From contig JAVHYH010000091.1 of the NCBI GenBank assembly GCA_031119155.1, positions 5,877 to 12,050 of the forward strand: a stretch of DNA of 6,174 bases, written 5' to 3'. Every line of letters starts with the position of its first letter. Position 1 is the first letter of the stretch. Source of the stretch: Brevundimonas sp. Lineage in GTDB: Bacteria > Pseudomonadota > Alphaproteobacteria > Caulobacterales > Caulobacteraceae. Of the stretch, positions 1 to 5,260 are shown in pieces. Below the pieces are notes generated by a model. It was not told the DNA's origin, did not search any database, and saw only the letters and a program-made list of their open reading frames with translations. Made by a program: the position numbers and the translations under genes.

Positions 1-1
1 C

Positions 2-271
2 GACCGCTATCGCGGCCGCTACGAGCCCTACTGGCGTCCGGGCGACGGCTGGGAGTGCGCGCGCGGCTCGTACCCGCAGGGCTGGTGGGCCCAGGAAGAC
101 GGAATGCTGGGCGTGCAGTACGCCGACGACGGCTATGCGCTGGACGGCTGGGACGACTACCAGAACGGCGACGGCTGGTACGACCGGGACGGGCGCTATG
201 TGCGCGACGACCGGTATCGCGGCGAGGATCGCTGGAGCCGGGGCGGCGGGGGCGGGTTCTGGGGGCGGTGA
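2..271 (+). CDS. C-terminal part of an unrecognised Trp/Tyr/Asp/Gly-rich protein (5' end outside window)
   Basis: The frame beginning at base 2 is open from the window edge to a TGA at 269-271, giving 89 residues. The start lies upstream, so the gene is partial. The visible part has 8 Trp and 10 Tyr plus many Asp, Gly and Arg. DRYRG occurs at visible residues 1-5 and again near 71-75, and there are short GW/DGWY/DGRY-type units between; the end is glycine-rich (GGGGGFWGR). Codons are GC-rich like the rest of the chromosome. An overlapping +1 frame also stays open here but is an Arg-rich, low-information translation and looks like a shadow. There is no recognisable enzyme motif. The aromatic/Asp/Gly repeats suggest a low-complexity, possibly secreted or envelope-exposed tail, but this is inference and no function is assigned. 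Confidence 0.6.
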   Translation, partial: DRYRGRYEPYWRPGDGWECARGSYPQGWWAQEDGMLGVQYADDGYALDGWDDYQNGDGWYDRDGRYVRDDRYRGEDRWSRGGGGGFWGR

Positions 272-307
272 GGCTCGTTTAAGCTGGTTGCAGGAGACCA
301 GATAGAG

Positions 308-853
308 ATGTGGTTTTGGAAGTTGATCGCCCGGCTCTTGGTCCGAGGGAAGAACGATTATGAAAAGTCTGAACGCCTGAATGGTCTACTTCCGAAGGTG
401 CGAACGCAGGCTGATCAAGCGGCCAGAGAGGCGGCAAAAGACAAACTTGAAGGACTGGCTAAGCTTGCCGTAGTCGGCAGCTTTTCTGGAATGGCAACGC
501 TTATTGGGCTGGCTGAGGTGCTTGAAGCCGGTGCACGCCCCTCTTTGCAGCAGGCGGGCTATTGTTTCGCGGTTGCAGGTATTTCGGCCGTTCTAGCTCT
601 GGTGCTGAGCATTGTTGAACCGACCTTCAAAGCCACGCTTTGGGGGCGACATGAATGGCCCGATGAACCGATGTATGGCGAGGAGGAGTACCTCTTCGAT
701 GAAGCGGTTGAGTCAAGGCTGGGCGCTGCACATTGGTGCGTTCGTGGTGCTGTTTGCTGGAGAGTTGTCTCGGGCGGGAAGACCGTTTCCCTCCTAGTCT
801 GCATGACGGCTTTCTGCAGTGCACTGATAGTTGCAGTCGGAGCAATGAACTGA
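308..853 (+). CDS. Unrecognised three-helix inner-membrane protein, low GC, next to a tRNA gene
   Basis: This 181-residue protein matches no family I recognise. The N-terminal ~50 residues are charged and helical (rich in Lys, Arg, Glu and Ala, possibly a short coiled coil). Hydrophobic segments lie at about 52-73, 84-104 and 158-180. An acidic/aromatic loop sits at about 113-135 (WPDEPMYGEEEYLF). Positive charges before the first helix suggest a cytoplasmic N-terminus and a cytoplasmic loop between helices 2 and 3. The start ATG at 308 has AGGAG at 292-296, 11 nt away, a rather long spacing. My base count over 301-840 gives about 55% G+C, far below the neighbours, with many AT-ending codons. 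The gene ends 22 bp from the 3' end of the convergent tRNA gene, a common insertion point for mobile DNA. I infer horizontal acquisition; no integrase or att duplicate is visible. Confidence 0.75.
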   Translation: MWFWKLIARLLVRGKNDYEKSERLNGLLPKVRTQADQAAREAAKDKLEGLAKLAVVGSFSGMATLIGLAEVLEAGARPSLQQAGYCFAVAGISAVLALVLSIVEPTFKATLWGRHEWPDEPMYGEEEYLFDEAVESRLGAAHWCVRGAVCWRVVSGGKTVSLLVCMTAFCSALIVAVGAMN

Positions 854-875
854 AACATCCGCGCAGAAATCCGAG

Positions 876-948
876 TAGGCCCGGAGGGACTCGAACCCCC
901 AACCAGACCGTTATGAGCGGTCGGCTCTAACCATTGAGCTACGGGCCC
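876..948 (-). tRNA. tRNA with CAT anticodon, probably tRNA-Ile2 (lysidine-modified), possibly elongator tRNA-Met
   Basis: On the minus strand a full 73-nt cloverleaf folds. The acceptor arm is GGGCCCG with CGGGCCT, followed by U8/A9. The D-arm is GCTC/GAGC with an 8-nt loop. The anticodon arm is GACCG/CGGTC with loop CTCATAA (anticodon CAT). The variable loop has 5 nt, and the T-arm is GGGGG/CCCTC with loop TTCGAGT. A73 is the discriminator base. CCA is not encoded (CTC follows), so it must be added enzymatically. The first acceptor pair is G1:U72. The short D-loop with ATGGTTA and the TGGTT variable loop resemble the E. coli AUA-reading Ile2 more than elongator Met, which would make it a TilS substrate decoding AUA. 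The CAT-class assignment is inference; the tRNA itself is clear. Confidence 0.92.
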
Positions 949-965
949 CCCGGAGCGGACGCCCG

Positions 966-994
966 GCCTAGCAGGCGGGCGGGGCTGTTGCCAA
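966..994 (-). promoter_or_regulatory. Candidate housekeeping promoter of the CAT tRNA
   Basis: Reading the minus strand, TTGGCA (989-994) is followed after exactly 17 nt by CTAGGC (966-971). A start near 959 would leave a leader of about 11 nt before the mature tRNA 5' end at 948. The -35 is one base from TTGACA, and GCTAG resembles the Caulobacter-type -10. Inference from spacing and position only. Confidence 0.4.
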
Positions 995-1120
995 GCGCAG
1001 CATCAGGGCGGCGGGCCTGAGCGCCCCGCCTTCGCCGTCGATCTGTCGGCGATTTCACGCAGATGAACGGATCCTGCCAACGGACCCTGACCACGCGTTC
1101 AGGCGGTTACGGTCATGGTT

Positions 1121-1147
1121 GGAACACGAACGCCGCTGACGGTGTTC
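1121..1147 (+). promoter_or_regulatory. Candidate EcfG/SigT-type (general stress) promoter of the SIMPL gene
   Basis: GGAAC at 1121-1125 is followed after 17 nt by TGTT at 1143-1146. Alphaproteobacterial EcfG (SigT in Caulobacter) promoters read GGAAC, about 16-18 nt, then CGTT, so this differs by one base in the -10. Transcription would start around 1153, giving a leader of about 29 nt that carries the ribosome site of the next gene. The same bases also form an inverted repeat, GAACAC (1122-1127) and GTGTTC (1142-1147), with centres 20 bp apart, so a repressor operator is an alternative reading. Confidence 0.35.
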
Positions 1148-1181
1148 GCAACGACAATCCGTCTCTCATGGAGCCTCTCCG

Positions 1182-1982
1182 ATGAACCGCCCCGCCGCCG
1201 TCGCCGCCGCGATGCCCGCCGTCTCCAACCGAGCCCTGATCGTCGGCGGCGCGCTGATGGCCGCCGCCGCCCTGCTGGTCGCCGCGCCCTCCGCCCATGC
1301 CCAGTCGCAGCCGTCGGGCGGCGCGCCTCTGACCATCCAGGCGGTGACCGAGCGCCCCAGCCTGAACCTGTCGGCCTATGGCGAGGTCAAGGCGACGCCG
1401 GACATGGCGACCATCACCTTCGCCGTGGTCAATGAAGCGCCGACCGCCGCCGAGGCCATGGCCCAGAACGCCACGAAGATGAACCAGGTCATCGCCGCCC
1501 TGCGCCGCGCCGGGATCGCCGAGCGCGACGTGCAGACCTCGGGCCTGAACCTGTCGGCCCAGTATGACTATGTCGAGAACAACCCGCCCCGCCTGCGCGG
1601 CTATCAGGCCTCGAACCAGGTGACGGTGGTGATCAATGACCTGACCAAGGTCGGCTCGACGGCGGATGCCGTGGTGGCCGCCGGGGTCAACCAGATCAAC
1701 GGCATCAGCTTCGGCCTGAAGGATCCGTCGGCGGCCGAAAATCAGGCGCGCCAGATCGCGGTTCGCAACCTGCAGGCCAAGGCGGCCCTGTACTCGCAGG
1801 CCCTGGGCACGCCGCTGGGCGGCATCCGCTCGCTGACCGAAGGCGGCGGCTACGCCCCGCAACCGCCGCGCCCGATGTATGCGATGGCGCGTATGGAGAT
1901 GGCGGGCGACTCGACCCCGATCGCCGCCGGCGAGCTGACCGTGCGGATCGATATCACGGGGGTGTACGATCTGAACCGCTGA
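1182..1982 (+). CDS. Secreted SIMPL-domain (DUF541, BP26/OMP28-like) periplasmic protein
   Basis: The 266-residue product begins with a signal peptide: a basic residue before a hydrophobic core at about 18-35, then a likely signal peptidase I site at AHA/QS (40/41). Residues from about 50 to the end match the SIMPL/DUF541 pattern: an opening 'LNLSAYGEVKATPDMA' strand, helices with AMAQNATKMNQVIAALRRAG, the 'DVQTSGLNLSAQYDY' strand, 'GYQASNQVTVVI', and a closing beta-strand 'GELTVRIDITGVYDL'. The family includes Brucella BP26; its members are exported and can oligomerise, but the biochemical role is not settled. The start at 1182 is supported by GGAG at 1170-1173, 8 nt upstream. An in-frame ATG at 1212 would leave a shorter but still usable signal peptide. 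The stop codon lies in the loop of a perfect hairpin (1970-1993). Confidence 0.9.
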   Translation: MNRPAAVAAAMPAVSNRALIVGGALMAAAALLVAAPSAHAQSQPSGGAPLTIQAVTERPSLNLSAYGEVKATPDMATITFAVVNEAPTAAEAMAQNATKMNQVIAALRRAGIAERDVQTSGLNLSAQYDYVENNPPRLRGYQASNQVTVVINDLTKVGSTADAVVAAGVNQINGISFGLKDPSAAENQARQIAVRNLQAKAALYSQALGTPLGGIRSLTEGGGYAPQPPRPMYAMARMEMAGDSTPIAAGELTVRIDITGVYDLNR

Positions 1983-1993
1983 CGCGGTTCAGA
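1970..1993 (+). terminator. Perfect 10-bp hairpin enclosing the SIMPL gene stop codon
   Basis: TCTGAACCGC (1970-1979) pairs without mismatch with GCGGTTCAGA (1984-1993). The 4-nt loop TGAC (1980-1983) carries the TGA stop. No T-run follows; the next bases are the GGGATTA heptamers. It could end transcription, protect the 3' end of the mRNA or act on termination of translation. The structure is seen directly; its role is inferred. Confidence 0.5.
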
Positions 1994-2096
1994 GGGATTA
2001 GGGACTAGGGATTAGGGATTAGGCGATGCCGAAACGCTCGCTCTCCCTGATCCCGAAACCGCTTTCCTAATCCCCAATCCCTAGTCCCTAATCCCT
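1993..2096. repeat. 104-bp element with 31-bp inverted arms of GGGATTA-type heptamers
   Basis: The left arm (1993-2023) consists of four heptamers starting with GGG: GGGATTA, GGGACTA, GGGATTA, GGGATTA, then GG. The right arm (2066-2096) is its reverse complement with a single mismatch (A2014 opposite C2075), so the variant GGGACTA unit is kept in both arms. The 42-nt centre holds two similar words, CCGAAACGCT and CCGAAACCGCT, in direct orientation. Each arm has four GGG runs with 4-nt loops, a canonical G-quadruplex pattern on the plus strand (left) or minus strand (right). The element fills the gap between two convergent genes and ends 1 bp from the stop codon of the 2098-2373 gene. It could be a bidirectional terminator or a dispersed intergenic repeat. 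Confidence 0.8.
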
Positions 2097-2097
2097 G

Positions 2098-2373
2098 TCA
2101 TTCCCCCGCCTTCACCAGCATCAGCCCCACCGCCACGTTCAGCAGGTTGGCGACCAGGGCGACGGCGAGGGTGGTGACGGAATCGAGCTTCAGCAGGAAC
2201 AGCGGCAGGCTCCAGGGCAGGCCGGTGAGCATGGCGGGAGTGAAGGTGACGCGCTCGGGCGGCAGGCCCAGCAGGGCCAGCCCCGGCGTGAACGCCATCA
2301 TCAGCGCCAGCACCGTGAGCAGCAGATAGCCGCCGTACAGCGGCCAGCGCAGGCGGGACAGGGTGCGGATCAT
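2098..2373 (-). CDS. Small hydrophobic membrane protein of unknown function (91 aa)
   Basis: The product has a short basic N-terminus (MIRTLSRLRW), a first hydrophobic helix at about 11-33, a Pro/Leu-rich hydrophobic stretch at about 47-62, and another helix at about 66-87. This fits two full membrane helices, with the middle stretch perhaps partly inserted. There is no cysteine or histidine and no recognisable catalytic motif, so I assign no function. The ATG is well supported: GGAGG (2380-2384) lies 6 nt upstream on the minus strand. That ribosome site is the 3' arm of a perfect hairpin (2377-2396), which may limit translation. The gene follows panD on the same strand with a 73-bp gap and could be cotranscribed with it, although a terminator-like stem lies between. 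Its stop abuts the heptamer inverted repeat shared with the convergent SIMPL gene. Confidence 0.7.
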   Translation of the reverse strand: MIRTLSRLRWPLYGGYLLLTVLALMMAFTPGLALLGLPPERVTFTPAMLTGLPWSLPLFLLKLDSVTTLAVALVANLLNVAVGLMLVKAGE

Positions 2374-2376
2374 GGT

Positions 2377-2396
2377 CTTCCTCCGAAGCGAGGAAG
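2377..2396 (-). promoter_or_regulatory. 7-bp hairpin that pairs the Shine-Dalgarno of the small membrane protein gene
   Basis: In the minus-strand transcript, CTTCCTC (2390-2396) pairs perfectly with GAGGAAG (2377-2383) across a 6-nt loop, 3 nt before the start codon. All but the first base of the GGAGG ribosome site (2380-2384) is inside the stem. Such a structure would reduce initiation unless opened. That it regulates anything is inference. Confidence 0.4.
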
Positions 2397-2408
2397 GGAG
2401 GCCGTGCG

Positions 2409-2431
2409 GAGGGCGACGTCAAGCCGCCCTC
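2409..2431 (-). terminator. Terminator-like stem downstream of panD
   Basis: GAGGGCG (2409-2415) and CGCCCTC (2425-2431) form a perfect 7-bp GC-rich stem with a 9-nt loop, 15 bp past the panD stop codon. No T-tract follows on the minus strand, so efficiency is doubtful and read-through into the 2098-2373 gene is possible. Confidence 0.35.
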
Positions 2432-2446
2432 GCGATCAGGCCCCGA

Positions 2447-2803
2447 TCAGGCGCTGTGTTTGATGTTGTTGTCGTCGTCGAGCAGGACGACCGAGGGCGA
2501 CCACTGGCGGGCTTCCGCGGACGGGAGCTGGCCGTAGGTCACGACGATGACCTTGTCGTTCTTCTGCACCAGACGGGCGGCGGCGCCGTTGACGCCGATC
2601 ACCTTCGAGCCGCGGGGGGCCTCGATGGCGTAGGTGGTGAAGCGGGCGCCGTTGGTGATGTTCAGCACATCCACCTGCTCGTGCGGGAAGATGCCCGCCG
2701 CATCCAGCAGGTCCATGTCAATGGCGATGGAGCCCTCGTAGTCGAGGTCGGCCTGGGTCACCGTGGCGCGGTGCAGTTTGGCCTTCATAAGCGTGACCAG
2801 CAT
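2447..2803 (-). CDS. panD: Aspartate 1-decarboxylase (pyruvoyl-dependent)
   Basis: PanD converts L-aspartate to beta-alanine plus CO2 in the cytoplasm, supplying the beta-alanine half of pantothenate and so coenzyme A. The 118-residue product has the full family signature at E. coli numbering: Lys9, the YEGS self-cleavage site with Gly24-Ser25 (Ser25 becomes the pyruvoyl group), Arg54, Thr57-Tyr58, and the VNGAAA loop at 71-76. The length is slightly below the usual 120-130. The reading frame stays open 49 codons further upstream, but I chose ATG 2803 because it places Ser25 exactly as in the family, the extra residues look unlike PanD, and a good promoter (-10 at 2858-2863) lies inside that extension. 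No clear Shine-Dalgarno precedes it. No PanZ/PanM-type partner gene is visible. A tandem 11-bp repeat (2431-2452) covers the stop. Confidence 0.95.
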   Translation of the reverse strand: MLVTLMKAKLHRATVTQADLDYEGSIAIDMDLLDAAGIFPHEQVDVLNITNGARFTTYAIEAPRGSKVIGVNGAAARLVQKNDKVIVVTYGQLPSAEARQWSPSVVLLDDDNNIKHSA

Positions 2804-2857
2804 GGGAGGCGCGGTCCGATACAACGCGGGGCGATAGGCCCCCGCTCGCAGGCGGCT

Positions 2858-2886
2858 CATATAGGGATTTCGACGCCGCGCATCAA
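2858..2886 (-). promoter_or_regulatory. Candidate sigma-70-type promoter of panD
   Basis: On the minus strand TTGATG (2881-2886) and TATATG (2858-2863) are separated by exactly 17 nt. Transcription would begin near 2851, giving a leader of about 47 nt to the ATG at 2803. That leader can form a hairpin of GCGGGG and CCCCGC (2826-2845). Spacing and -10 quality are good for such a GC-rich sequence. Confidence 0.5.
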
Positions 2887-2950
2887 TCACGCTTTCGGCA
2901 GCGCACCATGAACCGTGCTGCGGCGCATTCGCCCGTGACGCGACGTTCAT

Positions 2951-2978
2951 TTGACCGCAAGCCCTGCCGTCCTATGGT
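2951..2978 (+). promoter_or_regulatory. Candidate sppA promoter with overlapping GGTCA/TGACC half-sites
   Basis: TTGACC (2951-2956), a 16-nt spacer and TATGGT (2973-2978) form a plausible promoter about 50 bp before sppA. The perfect inverted repeat TTTGACC (2950-2956) and GGTCAAA (2976-2982), centres 26 bp apart, overlays both elements. A third half-site TGACC lies at 2992-2996. These could form an operator; no regulator can be named from the sequence. Confidence 0.4.
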
Positions 2979-3027
2979 CAAACTGTGGCCATGACCCGGC
3001 CCGCGCCTGAGACGACGTGTCGACCCC

Positions 3028-4809
3028 ATGAAGCAATTCTTCCTGACCATGGGCGGCGTGCTCGCCGGCCTGTTCCTGTTCTTCGTGGTGATCCCGTTCG
3101 TCTTCCTGTCGATCGTCGTCGCCTCGGTCAGCGCCAAGCCGTCGACCCCGTCCAATACGGTGCTGGAACTGGACCTGCGCGAGGGCCTCAGCGACCAGAC
3201 GCCGACCAGCCCGTTCGCGGTGTTCGGCGGGGCGGGGCTGTCGACGGTGCAGATCGTCGACACGCTGGCCCAGGCCCAGGCAGACGACAAGGTGAAGGCC
3301 CTGCTGATCCGCCTGCCGGAAGGCGGCATCACTCCGGCGGCGGCGGATGAGATCCGTCAGGCGGTGCGGCGCTTCCGCGGCTCGGGCAAGATCGTCATCG
3401 CGCACAGTCAGGGCTTCATGCCGGTGGGCACGACGGTGTCGAGCTATATGGTCGGGGCCTCGGCGTCCGAACTGTGGATGCAGAACACGGCCGGCTTCCA
3501 GCTGGCGGGCTTCTCGGCGGAGAGCGTGTTCCTGGGGCGGGCCTTTGAGAAGTACGGCGTCGATGCCCAGTTCGAGCAGCGCTACGAGTACAAGAACGCG
3601 GTCAACGAATATACGCAGAGCGATTTCACCGCCGCCCACCGCGAGGCGATGACGGCGTGGATGACCTCCATCTATGACAGCGCCCTGACCCATGCGGCGC
3701 AGGACCGCAAGCAGACGCCGCAGCAGCTGCGCGCGACCATCGAGGCCGGGCCGTATTCGGCGCAGGACGCGCTGCGGCTGCGTCTGGTGGACAAGATCGG
3801 CCAGGTCGAGGAGGCCGAGGCCGAGGTGAAGCGCCGCGCCGGGCGGAACGCCGAGATCATGGAGTTCGGCGACTATGCCGCCAGCGTCGGCGAGCGCGCC
3901 GGTTCGGGCAAGGACGCCATCGCCATCGTGGGCGGGGAAGGCGCGATCATCACCGGTCGCGACAACGGCGGAAGCCCGTTCGGCGGCGGCGCCTCCATCG
4001 CCTCGGACCTGACGGCCAAGGCCATCTATGAAGCCATTGAGGACAAGGACGTGAAGGCCATCGTCTTCCGCGTCTCGTCCCCGGGCGGTTCGCCGGAAGC
4101 CTCGGAGCAAATCCTGGCCGCCGTGCGCGCGGCCAAGGCGGCGGGCAAGCCGGTGGTGGTGTCGATGGGCGACTATGCGGCCTCGGGCGGCTACTGGATC
4201 AGTTCGGAGGCCAACTGGATCGTGGCCCAGCCGACGACCCTGACCGGCTCGATCGGCGTGTTCGGCGGCAAATTCGTGCTGGCCGACGCCCTGGGCCGGT
4301 TCGGCGTGGACATGCGCCACCTGTCGGTCGGCGGCGAGTATGCCGACGCCTTCTCGCCCTCGCAGCCGTTCACCCCGGCGCAGCGCGCGGCCTTCGCGGC
4401 CCAGATCGACCGCACCTATGAGGAGTTCATCACCCGCGTCTCGACCGGGCGTCGTCTGCCCGCCGAGCGGGTGCGCGAGATCGCCAAGGGCCGGGTCTGG
4501 ACCGGCGCCCAGGCGCACGGGATTGGTCTGGTGGATCAGCTGGGCGGACTGGAAGAGGCCATCGCCAAGGCCAAGTCGCTGGCCAATATCGGCGCCGACG
4601 TGGACGTGCGGTTCAAGCGCTTCCCCGAGCCGAGCTCGCCGTGGGAAGCCCTGTCCAAGGCGTTCGGCGTCTCCAGCGAGGCGGCGCGGGTGCTGGTGGG
4701 CATCGGCGGGGTGATGAATGACCCGCAGGCTGAGGCGGCGGTTCGTCGCATCGAGACCGATCGCCAGCGGGCGTCGGGCGCATCGGTGCTGGCCGATCAG
4801 CCTTATTAG
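3028..4809 (+). CDS. sppA: Signal peptide peptidase SppA, 67K type
   Basis: SppA is a membrane-anchored serine protease of family S49 that degrades signal peptides remaining in the inner membrane after protein export. The 593-residue product, close to the 618 of E. coli, starts with one membrane anchor (about 9-35), the rest facing the periplasm. As in other 67K forms there are two tandem S49-like halves. The first half carries the general-base lysine, Lys189 in YEYKNAVNEY. The second carries the nucleophile, Ser386 in MGDYAASGGYWIS, after the glycine-rich turn SSPGGSPEAS near 350-359 and before the conserved TLTGSIGVFGG at 404-414. Both catalytic residues are therefore intact. The ATG at 3028 has only a weak GAGA far upstream; ATG 3049 is possible but would shorten the anchor region. 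It is divergent from panD. Confidence 0.95.
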   Translation: MKQFFLTMGGVLAGLFLFFVVIPFVFLSIVVASVSAKPSTPSNTVLELDLREGLSDQTPTSPFAVFGGAGLSTVQIVDTLAQAQADDKVKALLIRLPEGGITPAAADEIRQAVRRFRGSGKIVIAHSQGFMPVGTTVSSYMVGASASELWMQNTAGFQLAGFSAESVFLGRAFEKYGVDAQFEQRYEYKNAVNEYTQSDFTAAHREAMTAWMTSIYDSALTHAAQDRKQTPQQLRATIEAGPYSAQDALRLRLVDKIGQVEEAEAEVKRRAGRNAEIMEFGDYAASVGERAGSGKDAIAIVGGEGAIITGRDNGGSPFGGGASIASDLTAKAIYEAIEDKDVKAIVFRVSSPGGSPEASEQILAAVRAAKAAGKPVVVSMGDYAASGGYWISSEANWIVAQPTTLTGSIGVFGGKFVLADALGRFGVDMRHLSVGGEYADAFSPSQPFTPAQRAAFAAQIDRTYEEFITRVSTGRRLPAERVREIAKGRVWTGAQAHGIGLVDQLGGLEEAIAKAKSLANIGADVDVRFKRFPEPSSPWEALSKAFGVSSEAARVLVGIGGVMNDPQAEAAVRRIETDRQRASGASVLADQPY

Positions 4810-4816
4810 GTCCGTG

Positions 4817-4840
4817 CAGGCGTGGCCGGACACTCGCCTG
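4817..4840 (+). terminator. Weak terminator-like hairpin after sppA
   Basis: CAGGCG (4817-4822) and CGCCTG (4835-4840) form a 6-bp stem with a 12-nt loop, starting 7 bp past the sppA stop. No T-run follows, so it may be incidental. Confidence 0.25.
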
Positions 4841-4925
4841 TGAAGCCTCGTCGCATTGACCGCGGGCCTGTGTGGACCGACATTGGGCGTCCGGCGTTGT
4901 TCTCAGCGCCTCATCTGGTGACCAA

Positions 4926-5246
4926 ATGACCCCTTCCGACCCCTTGCTCTTCGGCGCCTCGGCCCGTCGTCCGACCAACGGACTGCTGGGACCGGTGGTG
5001 TGGCTGTTCGGCCTGATCGCCACCATGGTCGCCATGGCCATCGGCGCGGTGCTGGCGGTGGTGACCGCCGCGGCCGTGGCGGTGATCGCGGTGATCGCGG
5101 CGGTGCTGGTCTTCTTCGCCGGGATCGCCCTGCGCGCCCGCCGCACCATGACCCGCCGCAACCGCCGCGTGGACGACGGCGTCATCGAGGCCCGCAAGGA
5201 AGGCGACGCCTGGGTCGCCTATGGCTGGGAGCGCACGGGCCGCTGA
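4926..5246 (+). CDS. Small Ala/Val-rich membrane protein of unknown function, upstream of an amidase
   Basis: From ATG 4926 the product has 106 residues. A short soluble N-terminus (MTPSDPLLFGASARRPTNG) is followed by a long hydrophobic stretch at about 19-68, enough for two membrane helices (a first near 20-42, a second near 46-68). A basic RARRTMTRRNRR segment next to the membrane suggests that the C-terminal tail is cytoplasmic. The tail ends with DDGVIEARKEGDAWVAYGWE, which looks conserved-domain-like, but I cannot name a family. The frame also has an ATG at 4872; I prefer 4926 because GGTGA lies 4 nt before it and the extension adds no membrane or targeting feature. A TTGACC at 4856-4861 might be a -35, but the -10 is poor. 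The amidase gene follows after 14 bp, so the two are probably cotranscribed. Confidence 0.75.
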   Translation: MTPSDPLLFGASARRPTNGLLGPVVWLFGLIATMVAMAIGAVLAVVTAAAVAVIAVIAAVLVFFAGIALRARRTMTRRNRRVDDGVIEARKEGDAWVAYGWERTGR

Positions 5247-5260
5247 AGGCCGGTCCCGCC

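Noticed and set aside
876..948. Initiator tRNA-fMet
   Set aside because: Although the anticodon is CAT, the acceptor end is a G1:U72 wobble pair and not the initiator-type C1:A72 mismatch, and the three G:C pairs typical of the initiator anticodon stem are absent.
1095..1147. A LexA box (GTTC-N7-GTTC type) upstream of the SIMPL gene
   Set aside because: Several GTTC/GAAC words occur, but none are in direct orientation with 7-nt spacing.
1113..1862. A 249-codon minus-strand frame opposite the SIMPL gene
   Set aside because: The translation is Gly/Arg/His-rich without recognisable motif; the plus strand has a signal peptide and a complete SIMPL domain.
1993..2096. A CRISPR array or a transposon with target duplication
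   Set aside because: The heptamers have no spacers. The flanking TCA trinucleotides could be a 3-bp duplication, but three bases are expected by chance and no transposase is present.
2363..2911. A 182-codon plus-strand frame opposite panD
   Set aside because: Composition is Arg/Gly/Val/Asp noise and it lies across a clear PanD on the minus strand.
2947..4833. A 628-codon open frame on the minus strand covering all of sppA
   Set aside because: It is antisense to a gene with intact SppA catalytic motifs, and its His/Arg/Gly/Asp-rich translation has no domain. High G+C codon bias keeps the opposite frame free of stops.
5000..5260. An 87-residue N-terminal extension of the amidase
   Set aside because: It overlaps the preceding membrane protein gene in another frame and consists mostly of Arg, Gly and His.
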